A stretch of DNA of 64,000 nucleotides, from contig NC_079880.1 of the NCBI RefSeq assembly GCF_029227915.1, positions 250,001 to 314,000 of the forward strand. Direction: 5' to 3'. The translations under genes were made by a program, and so were the position numbers. Positions within the stretch are counted from its first letter, which is position 1, and every line of letters begins with the position of its first letter. Under the pieces are notes generated by a model, which did not search any database, was not told where the DNA came from, and saw only the letters and a program-made list of their open reading frames with translations. Shown one piece after another: positions 41,101 to 55,280 of this stretch. The DNA is from Hydractinia symbiolongicarpus. Its lineage: Eukaryota > Cnidaria > Hydrozoa > Anthoathecata > Hydractiniidae.

Positions 41101-43330
41101 CCTTTGGACTGTGACCTGGTAAATGTGATAAATGAGACAATTGGACACCAAGAAATAACATTCTTCTTAATTTGACAGGATTGCCGGAACTCAGCGATTA
41201 CACGGGGCGCTGTGGTAGCGCTTCAATTAAAAAATTTAGATAAATAAGTCATTCTTTACTGTGGGACCAATCCTAGCCGTTATCGCGCGCTGAAGAAATA
41301 GCGACAGTTACAAAAACTACATTTCATTGTCTTTCTAACAGTGTCAGTCCGTTTGAGTTACAACGGTTGGGTCACATTTTCGTACCAACATGTATTTAGC
41401 GATATTTTTCCGGTACTACTAGGTTGTATAGCTTTTAGCAGTGAAACGATTGACTGTGGGACTTAATTGAACAAACTTTGGACTATAACCTAATAAATGT
41501 GATAAATGAGAAAATTGGACTCCAAGAAATAACATTCTTCTCATATTGACATGATTGCCGAAACTCAGCGATTACACTGGGCGCTGTGGTAGCGCTTCAA
41601 TTAAAAATAAAGATAAAAAAGTCATTCTTTACTGTGGGACCAATCCTAGCCGTTATCGCGCGCTGAAAAAATAGCGACAGTTTCAAAAACTAAATTTCAT
41701 TGACTTTCTAAGAATATCAATTCGTTTGAGTTACAACGGTTGAGTCACATATTCGTACCAACATGTATTTCGTGATGTTTTTCCGGTACTACTAGGTTGT
41801 AAGGCTTTTAACAGTGAAACGATTGACTGCGGGACTTAATTGAACTGATTATGGACTGTGACCTTATAAATGTTAAAGTGAGACAATTGGACTCCAAGAA
41901 ATAACATTCTTTCTAATTTGACATGATTGCCGAAACTCAGCGATTGCACAGGGCGCTGTGGTAGCGCTACAATTAAAAATTAAGATAAAAAAGTCATTCT
42001 TTACTGTGGGACCAATCTTAGCCGTTATCGCGCTGTAGAATTAGCGACAGTTTCAAAAACTACATTTCATTTGCTTTCTAACGGTGTCAGTCCGTTTGAG
42101 TTGCAACGGTTGAGTCACATATTCGTACCAACATGTACTTGTGCTATTTTCCGGTAATACTAGGTTGTATGGCTTTTACCAGTGAAACGATTGACTGTGG
42201 GACTTAATTGAACTGATTATGGACTGTGACCTGATAAATGTGATAAATGAGACAATTGGACTCCAAGAAATAACATTCTTCTTAATTTGACAGGATTGCC
42301 GGAACTCAGCGATTACACGGGGCGCTGTGGTAGCGCTTCATTTAAAAATTTAGATAAATAAGTCATTCTTTACTGTGGGACCAATCCTAGCCGTTATCGC
42401 GCGCTGAAGAAATAGCGACAGTTAAAAAAACTACATTTCATTGTCTTTCTAACAGTGCCAGTCCGTTTGAGTTACAACGGTTGGGTCACATATTCGTACC
42501 AACATGTATTTAGCGATATTTTTCCGGTACTACTAGGTTGTATAGCTTTTAGCAGTGAAACGATTGACTGTGGGACTTAATTGAACAAACTTTGGACTAT
42601 AACCTAATAAATGTGATAAATGAGAAAATTGGACTCCAAGAAATAACATTCTTCTCATATTGACATGATTGCCGAAACTCAGCGATTACACTGGGCGCTG
42701 TGGTAGCGCTTCAATTAAAAATAAAGATAAAAAAGTCATTCTTTACTGTGGGACCAATCCTAGCCGTTATCGCGCGCTGAAAAAATAGCGACAGTTTCAA
42801 AAACTAAATTTCATTGACTTTCTAAGAATATCAATTCGTTTGAGTTACAACGGTTGAGTCACATATTCGTACCAACATGTATTTCGTGATGTTTTTCCGG
42901 TACTACTAGGTTGTAAGGTTTTTAACAGTGAAACGATTGACTGCGGGACTTAATTGAACTGATTATGGACTGTGACCTTATAAATGTTAAAGTGAGACAA
43001 TTGGTCTCCAAGAAATAACATTCTTCCTAATTTGACATGATTGCCGAAACTCAGCGATTACACAGGGCGCTGTGGTAGCGCTTCAATTAAAAATTAGGAT
43101 AAAAAAGTCATTCTTTACTGTGGGACCAATCTTAGCCGTTATCGCGCTGTAGAATTAGCGACAGTTTCAAAAACTACATTTCATTTGCTTTCTAACGGTG
43201 TCAGTCCGTTTGAGTTGCAACGGTTGAGTCACATATTCGTACCAACATGTACTTGTGCTATTTTCCGGTATTACTAGGTTGTATGGCTTTTACCAGTGAA
43301 ACGATTGACTGTGGGACTTAATTGAACTGA
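38131..43330. repeat. Three-unit higher-order repeat, about 1.115 kb
   Basis: The variant TATAACCTAATAAATGTGAT followed by TTCTTCTCATATTGAC recurs at 39,251, 40,365, 41,484 and 42,598, spacings of 1,114, 1,119 and 1,114 bp, i.e. three units. Neighbouring units in each trimer repeat in the same order, including the shortened CGCGCTGTAGAATTAGC class. Confidence 0.8.
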
Positions 43331-46300
43331 TTATGGACTGTGACCTTAAAAATGTTATAAGTGAGACAATTGGACTACAAGAAATAACATTCTTCCTAAT
43401 TTGACATGATTGCCAAAACTCAGCGATTACGCTGGGCGCTGTGGCAGCACTTCAAATAAAAATTAAGATAAAAAAGTCATTCTTTACTGTGGGACAAATC
43501 TTAGCCGTTATCGCACGCTGAAGAATTGGCGACAGTTTCAAAATCTACATTTCATTGACTTTTTAACGGTGTCAGTCCTTTTGAGCTACAACGGTTGGGG
43601 CACCTATTCGTACCAACATGTGTTTAGCGATAATTTTCCGGTACTACTAGGTTGTATGGCTTTTAGCAGTGAAACGATTGACTGTGGGACTTAATTGAAC
43701 AAACTTTGGACTATAACCTAATAAATTTGATAAGTGAGAAAATTGGACTCCAAGAAATAACATTCTTCTCAATTTGACATGATTGCCGAAACTCAGCGAT
43801 TACACTGGGCGCTGTGGTAGCGCTTCAATTAAAAATTAAGATAAAAAAGTCATTCTTTACTGTGGGACCAATCCTAGCCGTTATCGCGCGCTGAAGAAAT
43901 AGCGACAGTTTCAAAAACTAAATTTCATTGACTTTCTAAAAATATCAATCCGTTTGAGTTACAACGGTTGAGTCACATATTCGTACCAACATGTATTTCG
44001 TGATGTTTTTCCGGTACTACTAGGTTGTAAGGCTTGTAACAGTGAAACGATTGACTGCGGGACTTAATTGAACTGATTATGGACTGTGACCTTATAAATG
44101 TTAAAGTGAGACAATTGGACTCCAAGAAATAACATTCTTCCTAATTTGACATGATTGCCGAAACTCAGCGATTACGCTGGGCGCTGTGGCAGCACTTCAA
44201 TTAAAAATTAAGATAAAAAAGTCATTCTTTACTGTGATACAAATCTTAGCCGTTATCGCACGCTGAAGAATTAGCGACAGTTTCAAAATCTACATTTCAT
44301 TGACTTTTTAACGGTGTCAGTCCTTTTGAGCTACAACGGTTGTGTCACCTATTCGTACTGACATGTGTTTAGCGATATTTTTTTGATACTACTAGGTTGC
44401 ATCGCTTTTAACAATGAAACGATGGACTGTGGGACTTAATTGAACTACCTTTGGACTGTGACCTGATAAATGTGATAAATGAGACAATTGGACACCAAGA
44501 AATAACATTCTTCTTAATTTGACAGGATTGCCGGAACTCAGCGATTACATGGGGCGCTGTGTTAGCGCTTCATTTAAAAATTTAGATAAATAAGTCATTC
44601 TTTACTGTGGGACCAATCCTAGCCGTTATCGCGCGCTGAAGAAATAGCGACTGTTACAAAAACTACATTTCATTGTCTTTCTAACAGTGTCAGTCCGTTT
44701 GAGTTACAACGGTTGGGTCACATATTCGTACCAACATGTATTTAGCGATATTTTTCCGGTACTACTAGGTTGTATAGCTTTTAGCAGTGAAACGATTGAC
44801 TGTGGGACTTAATTGAACAAACTTTGGACTATAACCTAATAAATGTGATTAATGAGAAAATTGGAGTCCAAGAAATAACATTCTTCTCATATTGACATGA
44901 TTGCCGAAACTCAGCGATTACACTGGGCGCTGTGGTAGCGCTTCAATTAAAAATAAAGATAAAAAAGTCATTCTTTACTGTGGGACCAATCCTAGCCGTT
45001 ATCGCGCTGTAGAATTAGCGACAGTTTCAAAAACTACATTTCATTTGCTTTCTAACGGTGTCAGTCCGTTTGAGTTGCAACGGTTGAGTCACATATTCGT
45101 ACCAACATGTACTTGTGCTATTTTCCGGTATTACTAGGTTGTATGGCTTTTACCAGTGAAACGATTGACTGTGGGACTTAATTGAACTGATTATGGACTG
45201 TGACCTTAAAAATGTTATAAGTGAGACAATTGGACTCCAAGAAATAACATTCTTCCTAATTTGACATGATTGCCGAAATCCAGCGATTACGCTGGGCGCT
45301 GTGGCAGCACTTCAAATAAAAATTAAGATAAAAAAGTCATTCTTTACTGTGGGACAAATCTTAGCCGTTATCGCACGCTGAAGAATTAGCGACAGTTTCA
45401 AAATCTACATTTCATTGACTTTTTAACGGTGTCAGTCCTTTTGAGCTACAACGGTTGGGTCACCTATTCGTACCAACATGTGTTTAGCGATGATTTTCCG
45501 GTACTACTAGGTTGTATGGCTATTAGCAGTGAAACGATTGACTGTGGGACTTAATTGAACAAACTTTGGACTATAACCTAATAAATTTGATAAGTGAGAA
45601 AATTGGACTCCAAGAAATAACATTCTTCTCAATTTGACATGATTGCCGAAACTCAGCGATTACACTGGGCGCTGTGGTAGCGCTTCAATTAAAAATTAAG
45701 ATAAAAAAGTCATTCTTTACTGTGGGACCAATCCTAGCCGTTATCGCGCGCTGAAGAAATAGCGACAGTTTCAAAAACTAAATTTCATTGACTTTCTAAA
45801 AATATCAATCCGTTTGAGTTACAACGGTTGAGTCACATATTCGTACCAACATGTATTTCGTGATGTTTTTCCGGTACTACTAGGTTGTAAGGCTTGTAAC
45901 AGTGAAACGATTGACTGCGGGACTTAATTGAACTGATTATGGACTGTGACCTTATAAATGTTAAAGTGAGACAATTGGACTCCAAGAAATAACATTCTTC
46001 CTAATTTGACATGATTGCCGAAACTCAGCGATTACGCTGGGCGCTGTGGCAGCACTTCAATTAAAAATTAAGATAAAAAAGTCATTCTTTACTGTGATAC
46101 AAATCTTAGCCGTTATCGCACGCTGAAGAATTAGCGACAGTTTCAAAATCTACATTTCATTGACTTTTTAACGGTGTCAGTCCTTTTGAGCTACAACGGT
46201 TGTGTCACCTATTCGTACTGACATGTGTTTAGCGATATTTTTTTGATACTACTAGGTTGCATCGCTTTTAACAATGAAACGATGGACTGTGGGACTTAAT

Positions 46301-47880
46301 TGAACTACCTTTGGACTGTGACCTGATAAATGTGATAAATGAGACAATTGGACACCAAGAAATAACATTCTTCTTAATTTGACAGGATTGCCGGAACTCA
46401 GCGATTACATGGGGCGCTGTGTTAGCGCTTCATTTAAAAATTTAGATAAATAAGTCATTCTTTACTGTGGGACCAATCCTAGCCGTTATCGCGCGCTGAA
46501 GAAATAGCGACTGTTACAAAAACTACATTTCATTGTCTTTCTAACAGTGTCAGTCCGTTTGAGTTACAACGGTTGGGTCACATATTCGTACCAACATGTA
46601 TTTAGCGATATTTTTCCGGTACTACTAGGTTGTATAGCTTTTAGCAGTGAAACGATTGACTGTGGGACTTAATTGAACAAACTTTGGACTATAACCTAAT
46701 AAATGTGATTAATGAGAAAATTGGAGTCCAAGAAATAACATTCTTCTCATATTGACATGATTGCCGAAACTCAGCGATTACACTGGGCGCTGTGGTAGCG
46801 CTTCAATTAAAAATAAAGATAAAAAAGTCATTCTTTACTGTGGGACCAATCCTAGCCGTTATCGCGCTGTAGAATTAGCGACAGTTTCAAAAACTACATT
46901 TCATTTGCTTTCTAACGGTGTCAGTCCGTTTGAGTTGCAACGGTTGAGTCACATATTCGTACCAACATGTACTTGTGCTATTTTCCGGTATTACTAGGTT
47001 GTATGGCTTTTACCAGTGAAACGATTGACTGTGGGACTTAATTGAACTGATTATGGACTGTGACCTTAAAAATGTTATAAGTGAGACAATTGGACTCCAA
47101 GAAATAACATTCTTCCTAATTTGACATGATTGCCGAAATCCAGCGATTACGCTGGGCGCTGTGGCAGCACTTCAAATAAAAATTAAGATAAAAAAGTCAT
47201 TCTTTACTGTGGGACAAATCTTAGCCGTTATCGCACGCTGAAGAATTAGCGACAGTTTCAAAATCTACATTTCATTGACTTTTTAACGGTGTCAGTCCTT
47301 TTGAGCTACAACGGTTGGGTCACCTATTCGTACCAACATGTGTTTAGCGATGATTTTCCGGTACTACTAGGTTGTATGGCTATTAGCAGTGAAACGATTG
47401 ACTGTGGGACTTAATTGAACAAACTTTGGACTATAACCTAATAAATTTGATAAGTGAGAAAATTGGACTCCAAGAAATAACATTCTTCTCAATTTGACAT
47501 GATTGCCGAAACTCAGCGATTACACTGGGCGCTGTGGTAGCGCTTCAATTAAAAATTAAGATAAAAAAGTCATTCTTTACTGTGGGACCAATCCTAGCCG
47601 TTATCGCGCGCTGAAGAAATAGCGACAGTTTCAAAAACTAAATTTCATTGACTTTCTAAGAATATCAATCCGTTTGAGTTACAACGGTTGAGTCACATAT
47701 TCGTACCAACATGTATTTCGTGATGTTTTTCCGGTACTACTAGGTTGTAAGGCTTTTAACAGTGAAACGATTGACTGCGGGACTTAATTGAACTGATTAT
47801 GGACTGTGACCTTATAAATGTTAAAGTGAGACAATTGGACTCCAAGAAATAACATTCTTCCTAATTTGACATGATTGCCG
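43100..47880. repeat. Five-unit higher-order repeat, 1,860 bp
   Basis: Sequence from about 43,100 recurs at +1,860 bp, and 45,241-46,020 matches 47,101-47,880 almost base for base. The 78-codon satellite frame at 44,901 reappears identically at 46,761. The regime ends near 47,880, where the register jumps forward by 1,114 bp. Confidence 0.85.
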
Positions 47881-50800
47881 AAACTCAGCGATTACACTGG
47901 GCGCTGTGGTAGCGCTTCAATTAAAAATAAAGATAAAAAAGTCATTCTTTACTGTGGGACCAATCCTAGCCGTTATCGCGCTGTAGAATTAGCGACAGTT
48001 TCAAAAACTACATTTCATTTGCTTTCTAACGGTGTCAGTCCGTTTGAGTTGCAACGGTTGAGTCACATATTCGTACCAACATGTACTTGTGCTATTTTCC
48101 GGTATTACTAGGTTGTATGGCTTTTACCAGTGAAACGATTGACTGTGGGACTTAATTGAACTGATTATGGACTGTGACCTTAAAAATGTTATAAGTGAGA
48201 CAATTGGACTCCAAGAAATAACATTCTTCCTAATTTGACATGATTGCCGAAACTCAGCGATTACGCTGTGGCAGCACTTCAAATAAAAATTAAGATAAAA
48301 AAGTCATTCTTTACTGTGGGACAAATCTTAGCCGTTATCGCACGCTGAAGAATTAGCGACAGTTTCAAAATCTACATTTCATTGACTTTTTAACGGTGTC
48401 AGTCCTTTTGAGCTACAAAGGTTGGGTCACCTATTCGTACCAACATGTGTTTAGCGATGATTTTCCGGTACTACTAGGTTGTATGGCTATTAGCAGTGAA
48501 ACGATTGACTGTGGGACTTAATTGAACAAACTTTGGACTATAACCTAATAAATTTGATAAGTGAGAAAATTGGACTCCAAGAAATAACATTCTTCTCAAT
48601 TTGACATGATTGCCGAAACTCAGCGATTACACTGGGCGCTGTGGTAGCGCTTCAATTAAAAATTAAGATAAAAAAGTCATTCTTTACTGTGGGACCAATC
48701 CTAGCCGTTATCGCGCGCTGAAGAAATAGCGACAGTTTCAAAAACTAAATTTCATTGACTTTCTAAGAATATCAATCCGTTTGAGTTACAACGGTTGAGT
48801 CACATATTCGTACCAACATGTATTTCGTGATGTTTTTCCGGTACTACTAGATTGTAAGGCTTTTAACAGTGAAACGATTGACTGCGGGACTTAATTGAAC
48901 TGATTATGGACTGTGACCTTATAAATGTTAAAGTGAGACAATTGGACTCCAAGAAATAACATTCTTCCTAATTTGACATGATTGCCGAAACTCAGCGATT
49001 ACACATGACGCTGTGGTAGCACTTCAATTAAAAATTAAGATAAAAAAGTCATTCTTTACTGTGGGACCAATCTTAGCCGTTATCGCGCGCTGTAGAATTA
49101 GCGACAGTTTCAAAAACTACATTTCATTTGCTTTCTAACAGAATCAATCCGTTTGAGTTGCAAACGGTTTAGTCACATATTCGTACCAACATGTATTCGT
49201 GCTATTTTCCGGTATTACTAGGTTGTATGGCTTTTACCAGTGAAACGATTGAATGTGGGACTTAAATGAACTGACTATGAACTGTGACCTTAAAAATGTT
49301 ATAAGTGAGACAAGCGGACTCCAAGAAATAACATTCTTTTTAATTTGACATGATTGCCGGAACTCAGCGATTACACTGGGCGCTGTGGTAGCGCTTCATT
49401 TAAGAATTTAGATAAATAAGTCATTCTTTACTGTGGGACCAATCCTAGCCGTTATCGCGCGCTGAAGAAATAGCGACAGTTTCAAAAACTAAATTTCATT
49501 GACTTTCTAAGAATATCAATCCGTTTGAGTTACAACGGTTGAGTCACATATTCGTACCAACATGTATTTCGTGATATTTTTTCCGGTACTACTAGGTTGT
49601 AAGGCTTTTAACAGTGAAACGATTGACTGTGGGACTTAATTGAACTGATTATAGACTGTGACCTTATAAATGTTAAAGTGAGACAATTGGACTCCAAGAA
49701 ATAACATTCTTCCTAATTTGACATGATTGCCGAAACTTAGCGATTACACTGGGCGCTGTGGTAGCGCTTCAATTAAAAATTAAGATAAAGAAGTCATTCT
49801 TTACTGTGGGATCAATCTTAGCCGTTATCGTGCGCTGAAGAATTAGCGACAGTTTCAAAAACTACATTTCATTTGCTTTCTAACAGTATCAATCCGTTTG
49901 AGTTGCAACGGTTGAGTCACATATTCGTACCAACATGTATTCGTGCTATTTTCCGGTATTACTAGGTTGTATGGCTTTTACCAGTGAAACGATTGACTGT
50001 GGGACTTAATTGAACTGACAATGGACTGTGACCTTAAAAATGTTTTAAGTGAGACAAGCGGACTCCAAGAAATAACATTCTTTTTAATTTGACATGATTT
50101 CCGGAACTCAGCGATTACACTGGGCGCTGTGGTAGCGCTTCAATTAAAAATAAAGATAAAAAAGTCATTCTTTTTTGTGGGACCAATCCTAGCCGTTATC
50201 GCGCGCTGAAAAAGTAGCGACAGTTTCAAAAACTAAATTTCATTGACTTTCTAAGAATATCAATTCGTTTGAGTTACAACGGTTGAGTCACATATTCGTA
50301 CCAACATGTACTTGTGCTATTTTCCGGTATTACTAGGTTGTATGGCTTTTACCAGTCAAACGATTGACTGTGGGACTTAATTGAACTGATTATGGACTGT
50401 GACCTTAAAAAATGTTATAAGTGAGACAATTGGACTCCAAGAAATAACATTCTTCCTAATTTGACATGATTGCCGAAACTCAGCGATTACGCTGGGCGCT
50501 GTGGCAGCACTTCAAATAAAAATTAAGATAAAAAAGTCATTCTTTACTGTGGGACAAATCTTAGCCGTTATCGCACGCTGAAGAATTAGCGACAGTTTCA
50601 AAATCTACATTTCATTGACTTTTTAACGGTGTCAGTCCTTTTGAGCTACAACGGTTGGGTCACCTATTCGTACCAACATGTGTTTAGCGATATTTTTCCG
50701 GTACTACTAGGTTGTATGGCTTTTAGCAGTGAAACGATTGACTGTGGGACTTAATTGAACAAACTTTGGACTATAACCTAATAAATTTGATAAGTGAGAA

Positions 50801-53800
50801 AATTGGACTCCAAGAAATAACATTCTTCTCAATTTGACATGATTGCCGAAACTCAGCGATTACCCTGGGCGCTGTGGTAGCGCTTCAATTAAAAATTAAG
50901 ATAAAAAAGTCATTCTTTACTGTGGGACCAATCTTAGCCGTTATCGCAAGCTGTAGAATTAGCGACAGTTTCAAAAACTACATTTCATTTGCTTTCTAAC
51001 AGAATCAATCCGTTTGAGTTGCAAACGTTTTAGTCACATGTTCGTACCAACATGTATTCGTGCTATTTTCCGGTATTACTAGGTTGTATGGCTTTTACCA
51101 GTGAAACGATTGACTGTGGGACTTAATTGAACTGACTATGAACTGTGACCTTAAAAATGTTATAAGTGAGACAAGCGGACTCCAAGAAATAACATTCTTT
51201 TTAATTTGACATGATTGCCGGAACTCAGCGATTACACGGGGCGCTGTGGTAGCGCTTCATTTAAAAATTTAGATAAATAAGTCATTCTTTACTGTGGGAC
51301 CAATCCTAGCCGTTATCGCGCGCTGAAGAATTAGCGACAGTTACAAAAACTACATTTCATTGTCTTTCTAACAGTGTCAGTCCGTTTGAGTTACAACGGT
51401 TGGGTCACATATTCGTACCAACATGTATTTAGCGATATTTTCCGGTACTACTAGGTTGTATGGCTTTTAGCAGTGAAACGATTGGCTGTGGGACTTAATT
51501 GAACAAACTTTGGACTATAACCAAATAAATTTGATAAATGAGAAAATTGGACTCCAAGAAATAACATTCTTCTCAATTTGACATGATTGCCGAAACTCAG
51601 CGATTACACTGGGCGCTGTGGTAGCGCTTCAATTAAAAATTAAGATAAAAAAGTCATTCTTTACTGTGGGACCAATCCTAGCCGTTATCGCGCGCTGAAG
51701 AAATAGCGACTGTTTCAAAAACTAAATTTCATTGACTTTCTAAGAATATCAATCCGTTTGAGTTACAACGTTTGAGTCACATATTCGTACCAACATGTAT
51801 TCGTGCTATTTTCCGGTATTACTAGGTTGTATGGCTTTTACCAGTGAAACGATTGACTGTGGGACTTAATTGAACTGACTATGAACTGTGACCTTAAAAA
51901 TGTTATAAGTGAGACAAGCGGACTCCAAGAAATAACATTCTTTTTAATTTGACATGATTGCCGGAACTCAGCGATTACACTGGGCGCTGTGGTAGCGCTT
52001 CATTTAAGAATTTAGATAAATAAGTCATTCTTTACTGTGGGACCAATCCTAGCCGTTATCGCGCGCTGAAGAAATAGCGACAGTTTCAAAAACTAAATTT
52101 CATTGACTTTCTAAAAATATCAATCCGTTTGAGTTACAACGGTTGAGTCACATATTCGTACCAACATGTGTTTAGCGATATTTTTTTGATACTACTAGGT
52201 TGCATCGCTTTTAACAATAAACGATGGACTGTGTGACTTAATTGAACTACCTTTGGACTGTGACCTGATAAATGTGATAAATAAGACAATTGGACTCCAA
52301 GAAATAACATTCTTCTTAGTTTGAGAGGATTGCCGGAACTCAGCGATTACACGGGACGCTGTGGTAGCGCTTCATTTAAAAATTTAGATAAATAAGTCAT
52401 TCTTTACTGTGGGACCAATCCTAGCCGTTATCGCGCGCTGAAGAAATAACGACAGTTACAAAAACTACATTTCATTGTCTTTCTAACAGTGTCAGTCCGT
52501 TTGAGTTACAACGGTTGGGTCACATATTCGTACCAACATGTATTTAGCGATATTTTCCGGTACTACTAGGTTGTATGGCTTTTAGCAGTGAAACGATTGG
52601 CTGTGGGACTTAATTGAACAAACTTTGGACTATAACCAAATAAATTTGATAAATGAGAAAATTGGACTCCAAGAAATAACATTCTTCTCAATTTGACATG
52701 ATTGCTGAAACTCAGCGATTACACTGGGCGCTGTGGTAGCGCTTCAATTAAAAATTAAGAAAAAAAAGTCATTCTTTAATGTGGGACCAATTCTAGCCGT
52801 TATCGCGCGCTGAAGAAATAGCGACAGTTTCAAAAATTAAATTTCATTGTTTTTCTAAGAATATCAATCCGTTTGAGTTACAACGTTTGAGTCACATATT
52901 CGTACCAACATGTATTAGTGCTATTTTCCGGTATTACTAGGTTGTATGGCTTTTACCAGTGAAACGATTGACTGTGGGACTTAATTGAACTGACTATGAA
53001 CTGTGACCTTAAAAATGTTATAAGTGAGACAAGCGGACTCCAAGAAATAACATTCTTTTTAATTTGACATGATTGCCGGAACTCAGCGATTACACTGGGC
53101 GCTGTGGTAGCGCTTCATTTAAGAATTTAGATAAATAAGTCATTCTTTACTGTGGGACCAATCCTAGCCGTTATCGCGCGCTGAAGAAATAGCGACAGTT
53201 TCAAAAACTAAATTTCATTGACTTTCTAAGAATATCAATCCGTTTGAGTTACAACGGTTGAGTCACATATTCGTACCAACATGTATTTCGTGATATTTTG
53301 TCCGGTACTACTAGGTTGTAAGGCTTTTAACAGTGAAACGATTGACTGTGGGACTTAATTGAACTGATTATAGACTGTGACCTTATAAATGTTAAAGTGA
53401 GACAATTGGACTCCAAGAAATAACATTCTTCCTAATTTGACATGATTGCCGAAACTTAGCGATTACACTGGGCGTTGTGGTAGCGCTTCAATTAAAAATT
53501 AAGATAAAGAAGTCATTCTTTACAGTGGGACCAATCTTAGCCGTTATCGCGCGCTGAAGAATTAGCAACAGTTTCAAAAACTACATTTCATTTGCTTTCT
53601 AACAGTATCAATCCGTTTGAGTTGCAACGGTTGAGTCACATATTCGTACCAACATGTATTCGTGCTATTTTCCGGTATTACTAGGTTGTATGGCTTTTAC
53701 CAGTGAAACGATTGACTGTGGGACTTAATTGAACTGACAATGGACTGTGACCTTAAAAATGTTTTAAGTGAGACAAGCGGACTCCAAGAAATAACATTCT

Positions 53801-55280
53801 TTTTAATTTGACATGATTTCCGGAACTCAGCGATTACACTGGGCGCTGTGGTAGCGCTTTATTTAAGAATTTAGATAAATAAGTCATTCTTAACTGTGGG
53901 ACCAATCCTAGCCGTTATCCCGCGCCGAAGAAATAGCGACAGTTTCAAAAAATTCATTTCACTGACTTTCTAAGAATATCAGTATGTTTGAGTTACAACG
54001 GTTGAGTCACATATTCGTACCAACATGTATTTCGTGATACTTTTCCGGTACTACTAGGTTGTATGGCTTTTACCAGTGAAACGATTGACTGTGGGACTTA
54101 ATTGAACTGATTATGGACTGTGACCTTAACAATGTTATAAGTGAGACAATTGGACTCCAAGAAATAACATTCTTCCTAATTTGACATGATTGCCGAAACT
54201 CAGCGATTACGCTGGGCGCTGTGGCAGCGCTTCAATTAAAAATTAAGATAAAAAAGTCATTCTTTACTGTGGGACAAATCTTAGCCGTTATCGCACGCTG
54301 AAGAATTAGCGACAGTTTCAAAATATACATTTCATTGACTTTTTAACGGTGTCAGTCCTTTTGAGCTACAACGGTTGGGTCACCTATTCGTACCAACATG
54401 TGTTTAGCGATATTTATTTGATACTACTAGGTTGCATCGCTTTTAACAATGAAACGATTGACTGTGGGTCTTAAATGAACAAACTTTGGACTGTGACCTG
54501 ATAAATGTGATAAATGAGACAATTGGACTCCAAGAAATAACATTCTTTTTAATTTGACGGGATTTCCGGAACTCAGCGATTGCACTGGGCGCTGTGGTAG
54601 CGCTTTATTTAAAAATTAAGATAAAAAAGTCATTCTTTACTGTGGGACCAATCTTAGCCGTTATCGCGCGCTGTAGAATTAGCGACAGTTTCAAAAACTA
54701 CATTTCATTTGCTTTCTAACAGTATCAATCCGTTTGAGTTGCAAACGGTTGAGTCACACATTCGTACCAACATGTATTCGTGCTATTTTCCGGTATTACT
54801 AGGTTGTATGGCTTTTACCAGTGAAACGATTGACTGTGGGACTTAATTGAACTGACTACGGACTGTGACCTTAAAAATGTTTTAAGTGAGACAAGCGGAT
54901 TCCAAGAAATGTCATTCTTTTTAATTTGATATGATTTCCGGAACTCAGCGAATACACTGGGCGCTGTGGTAGCGCTTCATTTAAGAATTTATATAAATAA
55001 GTCATTCTTTACTGTGGGACCAAATCTAGCCGTTTTCGCGCGCTGAAGAAATAGCGACAGTTTCAAAAACTACATTCCATTGACTTTCTAAAAATATCAA
55101 TCCGTTTGAGTTACAACGGTTGAGTCGCATATTCGTACCAACATGTATTTCGTGATATTTTTCCGGTACTACTAGGTTGTATGGCTTTTAACAGTGAAAC
55201 GATTGACTGTGGGACTTAATTGAACTGATTATGGACTGCGACCTTAAAAATGTTATAAGTGAGACAAGCGGACTCCAAGA